Below, in pieces: positions 45,661-56,198 of a stretch of 64,000 bases of DNA (position 1 is the first letter of the stretch; each line of letters starts with the position of its first letter). Both the position numbers and the translations under genes were made by a program. The notes under the pieces are model-generated. The model searched no databases, was not told the DNA's origin, and saw nothing but the letters and a program-made list of their open reading frames with translations. Source of the DNA: Datisca glomerata (Eukaryota; Streptophyta; Magnoliopsida; Cucurbitales; Datiscaceae); assembly GCA_003255025.1 (NCBI GenBank), contig QANY01000230.1, positions 607,787 to 671,786 on the forward strand. The letters are read 5' to 3'.

Positions 45661-46640
45661 AAGGACTGATTGGGAGGCTCGCGGTACTCAACAAGTTTAT
45701 TTCCGGGTCAACAGATAAATGCAAGCCTTTCTTTGATAAACTGAAAAGGAACTCTACAAACAAATATGATGGAGAGTGTGAAGAGGCCTTCAACAAAATC
45801 AAGGAGTACTTAACAACACCCCCACTACACTCAAAACTAATGCCAAGTGAGCAACTCCTCTTGTATGTTACAGTTTTAGAAATAACTGTAAGTGCCGTGC
45901 TCATTAGAGAAGAAGGAAAGAAGCAGAAGCCCATATGTTTCATCAGTAAAAGCTTAGTGGCAGTCAAGATAAGATATAAAAAGATGGAAAAATTAGTACT
46001 GGAGATCGTAACTACTGCAAGGAAGCTTAGACCTTATTTTCTGGGACAAAACATTAAGCTATTAACTGACACACCTGTTGAAAGTCTACTTCACTCCCCA
46101 GAGGTAAGTGGAAGAATGGCAAAATGGGCAATCGAGCTAAACTCGTATGAGATCAATTATGAGCCTGGAACTTCAATCAAGGGGTAAGTGTTAGTAGATT
46201 TTGTCGCAGATTTCACCGGAGAAATAATTAGTCCATGACAACCTAAAGAAATGGAGAACAAGTCTTGGAAACTATATGTTGATGGTGCTTCTAACAATAA
46301 GGGAGCATGAGCTGGAGTAGTGGTGGAAACCTTATTCGGAGAAACATTAGAGCAATCTATCTCGTTTGGATTTAATTCATCGAATAATGAGGCTGAGTAT
46401 GAAGCGTTAATAGTTAGAGCATACTTGCTACGATAATATGAGGTAATTGACGTGAAAATATTTTATGTTTCCATGTTAATTGTCAAACATGTAATATGAG
46501 AATACGTAGCTAAAGATGAGAGGATGATAATTTATTTACATCAGGCAAGAGAATTGCTGAACTCGTTCAAAAGTTATGAGATTCAACAAATCTCGAGAAC
46601 TGAGAACGGACACTAGACACGCTGGCAAATTCAGGATCAT
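45660..46640 (+). pseudogene. Two successive RNase H domain remnants
   Basis: 45840-46187 encodes the canonical Gypsy RNase H region (LYVTVLEITVSAVLIREEG, YKKMEKLVLEIVTTARKLRP, KWAIELNSYEINYEP). A second domain begins at about 46260 with SWKLYVDGASNNKGA, a stop, AGVVVE and then SSNNEAEYEALI, the archaeal-type RNase H seen in Tat elements. The in-frame TGA after NNKGA shows that it is dead. Confidence 0.83.
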
Positions 46641-46679
46641 CTTTACGATTCCTGCATAAAAGAAATGTACCTACGGAAT

Positions 46680-47950
46680 TCTTGGAGAAAATAAGTATTC
46701 AGCCCTCATCGAATAACATTGCTGAAGTGGAAATCAGAAAGGAACGTAGCTGGAAACATGATTTAACCCTCTATATCGAAAATGGAGTACTCCTTAAGGA
46801 AACACTCCTAACGAGAAAAGTCCAGCAACAAAGTGCAATGTTCACATTAATAAATGGATTATTATATATAAAATCTTTTCCAGGACCGTACTTGAAATGC
46901 TTGAAGGAGAAATAAACGCAGTATGTCTTAGCTGAAATTCATGAAGGAGTATGTGGGAACCATACTGGGGGAAGATCATTAGCTCACAAAGTCTTAAATG
47001 AGGGATATTATTGGCCTGGAATGCATCGAGACACCAAGCAATATGTGATGAAATTTGACAAATGCCAACGATTTGCCCCAGTCACTAGAATGATCTCCGG
47101 GAGAACTGAACACAATAGCAAGCCCATGGCCTTCCATGCAGTGGGGATTCGACATCATCGGTCCACTCCCCATAGTGCCAACTCAGAAGCACTTCGTGCT
47201 AATGGCCACATACTACTTCACGAAGTGGATAGAAACAGAAGCTTTTGCGAGAATCAAGGAAGAAGAAGTCAATGGATTTTTGTGAAAAAACATAATATAT
47301 CAATATGGAATACATAAGATATTGGTCTCAGATAACAGACTACAGTTTACATGAAATTTTTTTAAAGACTTCTACGAAAGACTGAACATCACCAATTGTT
47401 TCTCTACTTCATACTATCCACAAGGAAACAGGCAAGCTGAGAGATCGAATCGTATTATACTCGGCATCATGAGAAAGTGACTAGAGTCCGTAAAAAGAAA
47501 ATGAGTAGAGGAACTACGAGCTGTACTTTGGGCATATAGAACTACTCTTAGAGAAGCCACCAGAGAAACAATGTTCGCCTTAGCATTCAGGGTAGAAGTA
47601 GTGATTCCCGTCAAAATTGGAAGCCCAATAGTGAGATCAAAGTTAAATGAGCAACACAATGATGAACTCCTCAGAAGAAGTCTGGGTCAATTGGAGGAGC
47701 AAAGAGAAGCTTTCCTAATCAGAGTAGCGTATTATAATCAGAAAAAGGAGATCCTATTTCAGAAAAGAATGATGAAGCGAGAATTTCAAAAAAGAGATCT
47801 AGTCTTAAGAAAAGTCTTTCGATCAGAAGGAAAGTTTGGGCCAACTTAGGAAGGACCATACATAATTAGTGGCATATGAGGAACTGGGCATTACTACTTG
47901 ACAACAGAGGAAGGAGCAGACCTGACAAAACCATGGAATGCATTTCATTT
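46680..47950 (+). pseudogene. Gypsy integrase remnant
   Basis: A histidine/cysteine zinc-binding N-terminus is readable at about 46930-47090 (HEGVCGNHTGGRSLAHKVL, YYWPGMHRDTKQYV, CQRFAP). The core follows in shifting frames at about 47130-47470, and the C-terminal region at 47571-47849 includes QREAFLIRVAYYNQK and FQKRDLVLRKVF. No chromodomain follows. Confidence 0.85.
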
Positions 47951-48073
47951 AAAGAAGTTCTTTGTGTAATTATGATTTTATAGTGAATATTTTTCCGTGG
48001 GTTTTTCCCGTAAGGGTTTTCCACATAAAAATATCTGGTGTCAATCTTCTGACTTTTCTTGTAGGAAAGCACA

Positions 48074-48480
48074 TCAAGGAACTAAGGCCGCAAGTCCTTG
48101 GGAGGGACAATTCATAAGTCTTAATTTCAGAAGGAACTAAGGGCGCAAGTGCTTGGGAAGAGTAATTTATAAGTCCTACTCTCAGAATGAATTAAGGGTG
48201 CAAGTTCTTGGGATGAACAATTCATAAGTCCTACTCTCAAAAGGAACTAAGGGCGCAAGTCATTAGGAGGGGCAATTTGTAAGTCCTACACTCAGAAGGA
48301 ACTAATGGCGCAAGTCCTTGGGAGGAGCAATTCATAAGTCCTACTCTCAGAAGCAACTAAGGGCGCAAGTCCTTGGGAGGGGTAATTCATAAGTCCTACT
48401 CTCAGAAAGAACTAAGGACGTAAATCCTTGAGAGGGGAAACACATAAGTTTTACTCTGAAAAGGAATTAAAACACAAGTG
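48074..48480. repeat. 55-bp tandem repeat array, about 7 copies
   Basis: Units read AAGGAACTAAGGGCGCAAGT, CCTTGGGAGGGG, CAATTCATAAGTCC, TACTCTCAG. Spacing is 55 bp over about seven copies, the last degenerate. It lies between integrase and the antisense ORF, where Tat and Ogre elements often carry satellite-like arrays. Confidence 0.93.
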
Positions 48481-48776
48481 GCGAAGGTCAAAGGGCAAGA
48501 ACAGAAGAAAGATAATGGACAAAAAGAAAAAAGAAAATAGGAAAATGATAAGCTGAGAAGTCCATAACAGTTTCAAAAGCTGAGCCCAGACCAGAAGGTA
48601 GAGCAGATCTCAGACCAAAAAGCACATAATTTCATGACGTGAAAGTTTCAAAAGCTGAACTCAGATCATAAAGCTCAAACCCGAACACTAAAAGCTTTGG
48701 CATTTCAGAAAAGAAAAAGTCAGAACTACAGAATTAAGCAAAGAACTTCAGAGAAGAAATTCTTATCCAAAGATTA

Positions 48777-51187
48777 TTACCGCACTTCAAGACAGAGAAG
48801 TAATACATACGAACGTCTATGAGGTAAAATTTCCCAGATTAATAATTCCGATTGATATAGCTTTGAAGGAAGATAAAAAGCAAGGAATTTGAAAAGTCTT
48901 CTACATTGATAAGATGGAAGTACACAAAAACTTACAATTGCAAATTGCTTAAAAAAACTAAAACTAAAACTGAAGGGAAGTAGTGTCTTCATTCTACACT
49001 TCAGAAGAGATCTCAGTGGGGGCTAAGGCATCTTTTGCGAGGGGAGTATCGTCAGCGGCTCCAGAAGGGTTGATCTCAGCTTGACTCGCATAAGTGGTGG
49101 CTTCACTCTACTCATCAATAAGAACATCACAAAGAGGTTTCCTTTGAGGAGCCTTCATTGAGCCATCTATGTAACCCGTACTATAGATTGCCTGCTCGGT
49201 TTCATAGAAAAGAGCCAGATATTCTTCTTCAATCCTTTTCTCTTTCTGTTCCAAAGCTTAGGCTTTACTTGCCTCAGCAGCTGCCAGAGACTCCTCAACA
49301 GCCTTTAATGCCTATTTTACAGCTCACAGAGATTCTGTCAGACTAAGAATCTCTACCTTAGCCCCATCGACTTCTGCCACTTGCTTCTTCAGTGTCTCAT
49401 CAAGCACAAACTTTGACTCTTTCAACTGAGCAAATTCTTCATGAAGGCCTTGAATGATGCCACTAGAATGAGCAACATCTCTTTGAAGCTTCTGCAACGC
49501 CAAGTCTTGAGCAGCATGATGCTCTTGGAGAGCATTATGGTGAATAAAAGCCCAAGGAGAAAACAAAAATGGTGAGAAAAAGTAAGAGAATAATTAAGAA
49601 GAAGGAAAAAGACAAAGAACCATACTCTGACTAAGTCGTGATTGAGACAGGAAACGAGGTCTCCAAATCCTAAGTTGTGAGTCCTGACCAAATCATCCTC
49701 ATAATTAATCTCACGGGCAACTGCGTGAGAAGACTAAGCATCATCTAAATAGAAGACTGTTGATGGTATATCAACAAATTTCCTGAATCGCTAAGGGTCA
49801 GGACCACCAACTGCACCCCGAGATCCAGAAGTAGGGTCTTGACTAGTAGTTGGTAGAGCTGGTGTGGGAAAAATGAGAGAGGGAGGAGTAGTAGAACCGG
49901 GGGGGGGGGGGNNNNNNNNNNNNNNNNGGGGGGGGGGGGGGTAAATCCTCACCCTGAACGAAAGAAACATTCAGAACTAGAGGATCCCTTGAAAAGCTGG
50001 TCTCGTCTGATCTGGGGTGAGCTTGCCTCCCAGCTTCACCCACCATGGTACAAAGGCGTTTAGACATAATTAGTTTCTCCTTCACTTTCTAAAGTAAGAT
50101 ATTCTCCTCTGAAGAGTCAGAACCAGAAGTGCTGGAGGAAGAGTGGCATGAATCTCTTGATGGGCAGGAAGGAGACGATGGAGTAGATGTGGCAGACACA
50201 GCTGAATGATAAAAAATGGGAAGGTCTCGTGGAAGAATGGATAGTGGCACAACAACAAGGGGCGTGACTGAACTTGAGGGCTGAGAGTAGGCAAACATGA
50301 CATCACCACGCGGGTCTAGGAGATCAGACCACTTTTTGTGCCGGCAACAGAAAGCGGACCACTTTCTGTGCCGGCAACGAAAAGTGAGGATAACTTCTCC
50401 ACAGTCTCCTGGGTTATGTAAGAAGGCTTCCCGTTCTTAAGCTTATCTGCAAGGAAAGAGAGGATCAACATAAAAAAGAGAGAACAAATAATAAGGGCTG
50501 ATTTAAATAGAAACAGAATTTGGAAAATGAGGCTCCGACTACTTACTGAAAGTCCCCCAATTCCTGAGAATTCTCCAGCGGCCATCACAACCCCAATTTC
50601 CGCCAATCACAAGAACATCCCTATCCCAGCGTTTGTCACCCAGGGGAATATTGGTAACCATTGGTCCCTCTTTTCTGAAGTTCAATTGGAAATATCATCC
50701 CTAGGTTTAATTACGTAACATCATTTCAATTCGTCGACTCCCAAATCAAAACCAAACCTCCTATTCAAAGCCTCAAAATCGAGGAGGATCCTATACGTAT
50801 TGGGAGTAAATTGTGAAGGGGAAAGACCACACTAGTGGAAGAACTCTTGGAAAAAAGGGGGAGAAAGGAAGTCTAAGACCCAAAGCAAAATACATTGCAC
50901 TTAGTGTTATTTGGTATAAAGGCTTACATGGATAACCTAGTGTCTCTACTCTCATCTAATCCAACTATAGTATTAGAAGGGAAGGCCTCATGAAAAATAG
51001 AAAGAAATTCACTAAGCTCGGCCGAATTCCTAACTAGGGGAATGATAGGCTTAAATTCAACTCCGCCCCGACTCATGGCTACTAGAATTGCTAGCAGAAA
51101 AGAAAAGAAGAGTAGAGAGAACAGAAGACTTATGAAGAAGAATAGAGGAAAGTAAAAAAGGGAAGAATTTATATTGGCTACAGACAC
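48777..51187 (-). pseudogene. Antisense ORF remnant of the Tat element (Transposase_28-like)
   Basis: The minus strand of the 3' third holds a broken protein. It begins near 51090 with MSRGGVEFKPIIPLVRNSAE and LSEFLSIFHEAFPSN. At 50720-50890 it continues in shifted frames with LGLRLPFSPFF, SPSQFTPNTYRILLDFEAL and FGFDLGVDEL, resembling the plant 'putative gypsy type transposon' family (Pfam Transposase_28). At 49324-49566 lies a coiled-coil tail (ALQKLQRDVAHSSG, QGLHEEFAQLKESKF). Such antisense ORFs are known from Tat elements; their function is unknown. A gap interrupts at 49912-49927. Confidence 0.65.
49902..49942. other. Assembly gap within a G homopolymer
   Basis: Sixteen undetermined bases (about 49912-49927) lie between two G runs. 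Real length and sequence here are unknown. The poly-proline frame on the opposite strand is an artefact of the G run. Confidence 0.95.
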
Positions 51188-51259
51188 GAAAGGTTATAGA
51201 AATTAATTAAGAAAAATGAAATGATGAATGACACGTGCTTGATTGAAGGGAAATCTGCA

Positions 51260-51268
51260 GGGGGAAAA
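51260..51268 (+). other. Polypurine tract of the Tat element
   Basis: The purine run GGGGGAAAA directly precedes TGCACTGTCGCTG at 51269, the likely start of the 3' LTR. The end of that LTR could not be identified, so it may be truncated. Confidence 0.55.
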
Positions 51269-54200
51269 TGCACTGTCGCTGTTAACACCTATTTTATGAT
51301 TCATTAAAATAATTTGAATATTTAATTATGAATTATTTACATCACTTGATCAGTAAAACTTAATCAATTAATTGACCGATCAATAACTACTCTTTTGATA
51401 AAACTTGCTATATGTATTAAGCATATGAATCTAAACTGAAATGATATATAAATTAAGTACACAGATCTCAAATCCCAATTTGAGCCACAATCCTAACGTT
51501 ACCCCATTATAATAAGATAGCATAATTAGTTGTTTAATACATTAATTTGTTGGTAATATGAAATTTGGGGTAAAAAAAGAAAAAGTGAAATTAAAATATA
51601 AGCAAATGCCAAAGACCTATGAGAGTCCAAGATGAAGATTCCGTGGGTTTGATTTGATGTGACCGACCGCCTCAGATTTGCTTCCTCCCGCCTAAAACAA
51701 TCACATGACATGCGCTTAATTTACCAATTTACCCTTCTTTATTTTCTTTTTACTCAATGTCAACTTATTGTTCGCACTTCTCTGCCATACTTTATTACTT
51801 CATTACCCTCTCTGTATCTCATGACAAACATAAAATGACAATTAGCTACTAATCAACCATGCCATGAAGTTGAACAATGAAACAAAATCCTCTCATACTT
51901 TTGCTAATCAGGATTGTTAATCTGCTTTCCAATAATCAAGATTAGGTCAAAATATAAATTTGTTTTTTATTTGAATTTTTTTAAAGATTGTGTCAATTTG
52001 ATCTGATTGAAAAACATCCTGACGAATAATGATGCAAATCTTCAAAGACAATATCTTTGATATTCTGCTAAACACGAAAGGATCTTGATCCATTTAATAT
52101 GGTGGTTAACGACATTTAAGATTTAAGATTTTGTGGAGTGTATTAGTATTATTGCCACATTAACCCACTTTAGTTTAGTTTCTGTTTACTTACTAAAATG
52201 TTAGAATTCAAATACTTATAGTTAAAAGTTAGTTGGTTGCTGACTAGTCACTAAGAAAGGTACTGAATTGATTGATTCTTACATAATAAATGAGTAACAA
52301 CACAAGTTTCGTCAAATATGAAACAACGATGTTTGTTCAAACAAAATTGATGGACTGAGAGTAAACTGGAAGCAATTTGATGGACTGAAAGTAAAATCTT
52401 ACCTTTGAAGTTAACTGTCAACATAGACATTGGTTTAAACAATGCATCTTGTGGTTTATGCTGAGAAGCAATTGAGACATCCTCAACTTTCATGAGTGAG
52501 CACAGTGTTTGCAGATTTAAATGCTATGAACATATATGAATTGAGGTTCTAAACGCAGTTTAGTCACTTGAATGGGAAATTTTTTATCCCTAAGTCTCTG
52601 ACAACGGACTAGCTAGATACTCTATAGGTATTATTATTTTTTTCTTCAAGCTTTAATTAATATGAATACAACCTTCTTATTTGGCTTATGTGTTCTTAAG
52701 TATATGTAATTTATCCGAGACTTGATTAAGCTTTCTCAAAAAGTTGGACCCGGCCAAGTGAATTTGTTAGAGTCAATACGATTGATTTGCGTCATGATAC
52801 TCTAGAGAAACAAATGCTAATCAAACTATAATTGTTAATGAATTCAATCTTCTCATGCTAGAATTTTATATGTCTGACGAAGTATTTTTATCTTCAACGA
52901 ATAATCCTTATTCAATGCAGGTCGAAGCATATGGATGAGAATGAAGTATTCTTCAAACTTAGTAGAACTGGTATCTCATTGACTTTAGGTAATTAATATT
53001 GTCATAAATACATAAGCTTTTGGTCCTCATAACCGGAAATATCACCAAAATATTGATGGAGTTATCAAATTTTATCGGTCCTTTTCCATCTCTTTGACAA
53101 CTAAGGGAGCGGCCTAGCCTTTTCTTTATGTTATGAGGCAATTAAGACTATTTATACCATAGTTTTATTCTTGACCAAAGGAATTTGTTGTTTAAAAAAT
53201 TATTATCAATATCTTATTGATTTCTTCTCTAAATTAAAACAATATTTTAACAACTATAAATATATTATTAAAGATGAATTTTAATAGATAAATTTGTCTT
53301 AACACAGTATGTTAAGCTTATAGGATACCAGAAGAAAGTCACCCTATTGCGACCGTTGTGTCGTGACGGTTGCTAAAAGGTGAGCATGGTAGTGTTATTG
53401 CGACGGTGACATAAATCATCATTGCAATTTTATTTAAAACGACAGTTTTACAAAAATATCGTTATAAAATATGTATTGTGATGGTTTTACATGGTGTTAG
53501 AGCAATATGTCTTGTATAAACATCCTTCCTCCCCATTGAAAAGTACTATGTGTTGTGTCCATTAAAAAATTATGTCTATACGTGAAGAAGAGTATTAAAG
53601 TTATTTCAAATGGACGTTAAAAGAAGAACGCCTTGTTCCAGAAGACGAAAACAGAGAGTGAAGGTACGGCCATAACATTTTCTAATATTGACGGTAACAA
53701 CATGCATTCTTCTATTCTTATTCTTATTTGCATGAATTGATCTGGACAAAGAGTTAAGGCTGTCAGCTAAATTTACCAACTCATCGTCATAATGATTCCA
53801 TGATCGTGAAACATGCTCAATAGTTAACCTATGCAATATTTACAACATAAGAATACAAAATGTCTTGGACAAGTTGTAATATGCTTTTATCTTGGTGTGA
53901 AAGTTCTATTACTTCCTCTCTATTTCAAAATAGTGATAAAATATATATATATATATNATATATATATAGTATCAATAGCACAAGAAATTAAAACTTTTGG
54001 ACAAGTTGTAATTTGGTTTTTTGTCAATTGGGTTGGAAAGTTCTAAATGTTGAAGGTTGGCAATTTTCTTTTTCTTTTTCATGTTTACTTTCTGACATTC
54101 TCGTAATAATGAAGTATACAGTATGGAGTTTAAGGTAATTTCTGAAGTGCCTGATCCGCAATTTACTACTGTGATTATATTAATCAAATAAATGATTAAA

Positions 54201-54950
54201 GAACGGAAACAACCAAATTTAATTGTATTAGATATCTTCAATTCCCTAAACCTTAAAATATTAATTCTGTTTCAGTGATTACAATTAAGTTATTAACCCT
54301 AATTTTTTTACTAGAGATCCACTTTGATAAACGAAATTCTACTATTACCCCTAAAAATATAAAATGCATTTAGCAAGGGTAAATTTATACTTTAACTATC
54401 TGTTACATATTCTCTCTAGGGCTTATATTGAAAAATTTCATCCTACTTTCACGACATAAGTGATATTTGAGAAAGTTACTTACGTGACATTAAATGATAT
54501 GAGATAATATTGAATTTTTAATAGATATAATGCTAAAGAATTCCCATGATAAATCAAACAGTTAACATGAATAATATTTGACTTCTGATCAGACGTGAAA
54601 CAATAAGATAATATCATATGTGTAAAGTGAATGATGATATGATAAGTTGTACATTTTTTTTGATGAATAATATTAATATCTATTATTTTTAATTAAATAT
54701 CAATTAAATTAATAATAATACATGATTTGATTTAACTGATCCACATCAATATTAAAGAAGAGCTCTTCCTCAGCTAGTTAAGTATCAAGTATTCTTCTAA
54801 CCGAATAACAAATGAGCGTATGTCGTATCAAATAATGTGAAGAGATATTGATTTTACGGTATTCATGAATACTGAGATTTTTTTACTGCCATGGCAAAAC
54901 AGACAGTTAACAAACAGAAAGAAGGGTAAAAGAGAAGCACAAATTAACAG
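51269..54950. other. AT-rich DNA, 3' LTR start and CACTA-like fragment, no gene
   Basis: The first few hundred bases may be the Tat 3' LTR. At about 53340-53490 motifs such as TTGCGACCGTTG, TGCGACGG and GTGATGGTTTTA resemble subterminal repeats of CACTA elements, without terminal sequences. A TA microsatellite with one undetermined base lies at 53941-53969. A degenerate duplication containing TTGGACAAGTTGTAAT occurs at about 53865-53900 and 53995-54030. No gene supported. Confidence 0.5.
53941..53969. repeat. TA microsatellite with one ambiguous base
   Basis: A run of TA repeats interrupted by a single N at 53957. Length is uncertain because of the ambiguity. Confidence 0.9.
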
Positions 54951-54959
54951 GAGACCACA

Positions 54960-56198
54960 TGATTGCTTGAATAAGTTGGCTCCTTTTAGTAGACATTGAC
55001 TGTAGCTTGGCAGCTCTATGTCTCTTCTTGATCCTCTTCTTCGTCTGAGAGATAGTTTTCACTCTCACACCATTGTTTTTCTCTCTCTATTCTTCTTTAG
55101 CATGCTTTTCTCACTCTAAAATATTCACTTTCTCTCTCTCACTCTCACTCAACACCTTGTTTTTTGTATTTATTATGCTTTATTGCTATTTGGGTTTCTT
55201 CTGATTGTCTTTTGCTTTACCCTTTGTACTTTTGCTGCTTCTTTGAGAAATCTTGAGTACTAAATGTGTCACAACCTCAATGTCCCTTTGATTTGGGTTT
55301 TTCGGATTTTCTTCTGATATATTTCCATTTGAGGCTTTCAGCTCAAGCGATTGGTAGCGATGATTGCATTTGTAACTTATCGCGGTTCGTTGGGTTTTCC
55401 TTTGCCTTCACTCCTCTGAGATCTGGTGGGGTATGTCCATTTTTTTACTAGCACTTCCCCTTTTCTCTTTATCCCACTACTTGTTCTCGTTTAAGAATGG
55501 AGATGAAGATGCACTTTCTTTTTTCCTTCTCTAAATTGTTGCACTTAGCCTTTTGTCTGTTCTACTTCACTCTTCTTTTGGAATTTTATGTGAATCGCTA
55601 AAATTCATAGTTTCTATAAGGGTTTTGTTTTCTTTGGCATCGAGGTTGATTTTTTAAGGGGTTTTTTTTGCATCTCGGAGTTTGGCTCATTAATGGAGTG
55701 CTTAAGCTTTCAATTCGTGCTCACTTATAAGGTTAAGATTACTGAAATTATTGATTGGGGAGTGGAAGATCCTATTCGGTTCTTCATTTTGAGCAAATGA
55801 GTTATGTTCATTACATACTGGAACGACTGTCTTTTTTGCATTATTGTTAATTATGATTTCTCTTCGTGCCTTAGTTTATATCTATTTCTTTTTAAGAATC
55901 AGTAAAAGACAGATGCTTGTTTATTCAGTTTAGGACGCTTTATGGGTATGAAAATCAAGTCTTGATCTTATGTGCATTATACCATGTATTTTTCTCATAT
56001 TTGCCATAAGAACAGTCTCCCTTTCCCTCTTGGTCACAGTTTTTGTTTTCAATTTCATGATCGGAGTGAGTTTTCTGTTGATTCACATGAGTTTTCTGTT
56101 GATTCACATTGTAGTGTGCTCCGTAATTAGTGCATTGCTTGCATACGTTTATCTGTTTTCATATTTATCGAATATCTTGCAGAACTGCAGATCCTACG
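54960..56198 (+). promoter_or_regulatory. Promoter, 5' leader and probable leader intron of the DUF3527 gene
   Basis: A CT-rich stretch at about 55070-55160 resembles a plant 5' untranslated region. A splice donor-like GGTGGGGTATGTCC occurs near 55430, and an acceptor TATCTTGCAG ends at 56182, 16 bp before the start codon, suggesting an intron of about 750 bp in the leader. If this leader is transcribed, a 17-codon upstream ORF at 55264-55317 precedes the main start. The frames at 55266-55451 and 55970-56236 are probably chance. Confidence 0.5.

Larger units (their letters stand above)
42856..51268 (+). mobile_element. Degenerate Ty3/Gypsy element, Tat group
   Basis: Order on the plus strand: leader after the LTR end (TTTACA at 42855), gag, zinc knuckle, protease, RT, RNase H, a second archaeal-type RNase H, integrase, a 55-bp repeat array, then antisense ORF remnants and a polypurine tract at 51260-51268. 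RT before integrase marks it as Gypsy. The extra RNase H, no chromodomain, the repeat array and a minus-strand ORF before the 3' LTR are traits of the plant Tat (Ogre/Retand-like) group. The leader at 42856-42920 resembles that at 61947-62010. Frames are broken by many stops. Confidence 0.85.

Noticed and set aside
46245..46640. A host RNase H gene
   Set aside because: It lies in order between Gypsy RNase H and integrase, has an in-frame stop, and matches the second RNase H domain of Tat elements.
56130..56198. Translation start of the DUF3527 protein at 56130
   Set aside because: A strong splice acceptor at 56182 puts this ATG in a probable leader intron. The ATG at 56199 (MGLEMESDFDFD) begins the family-like sequence.
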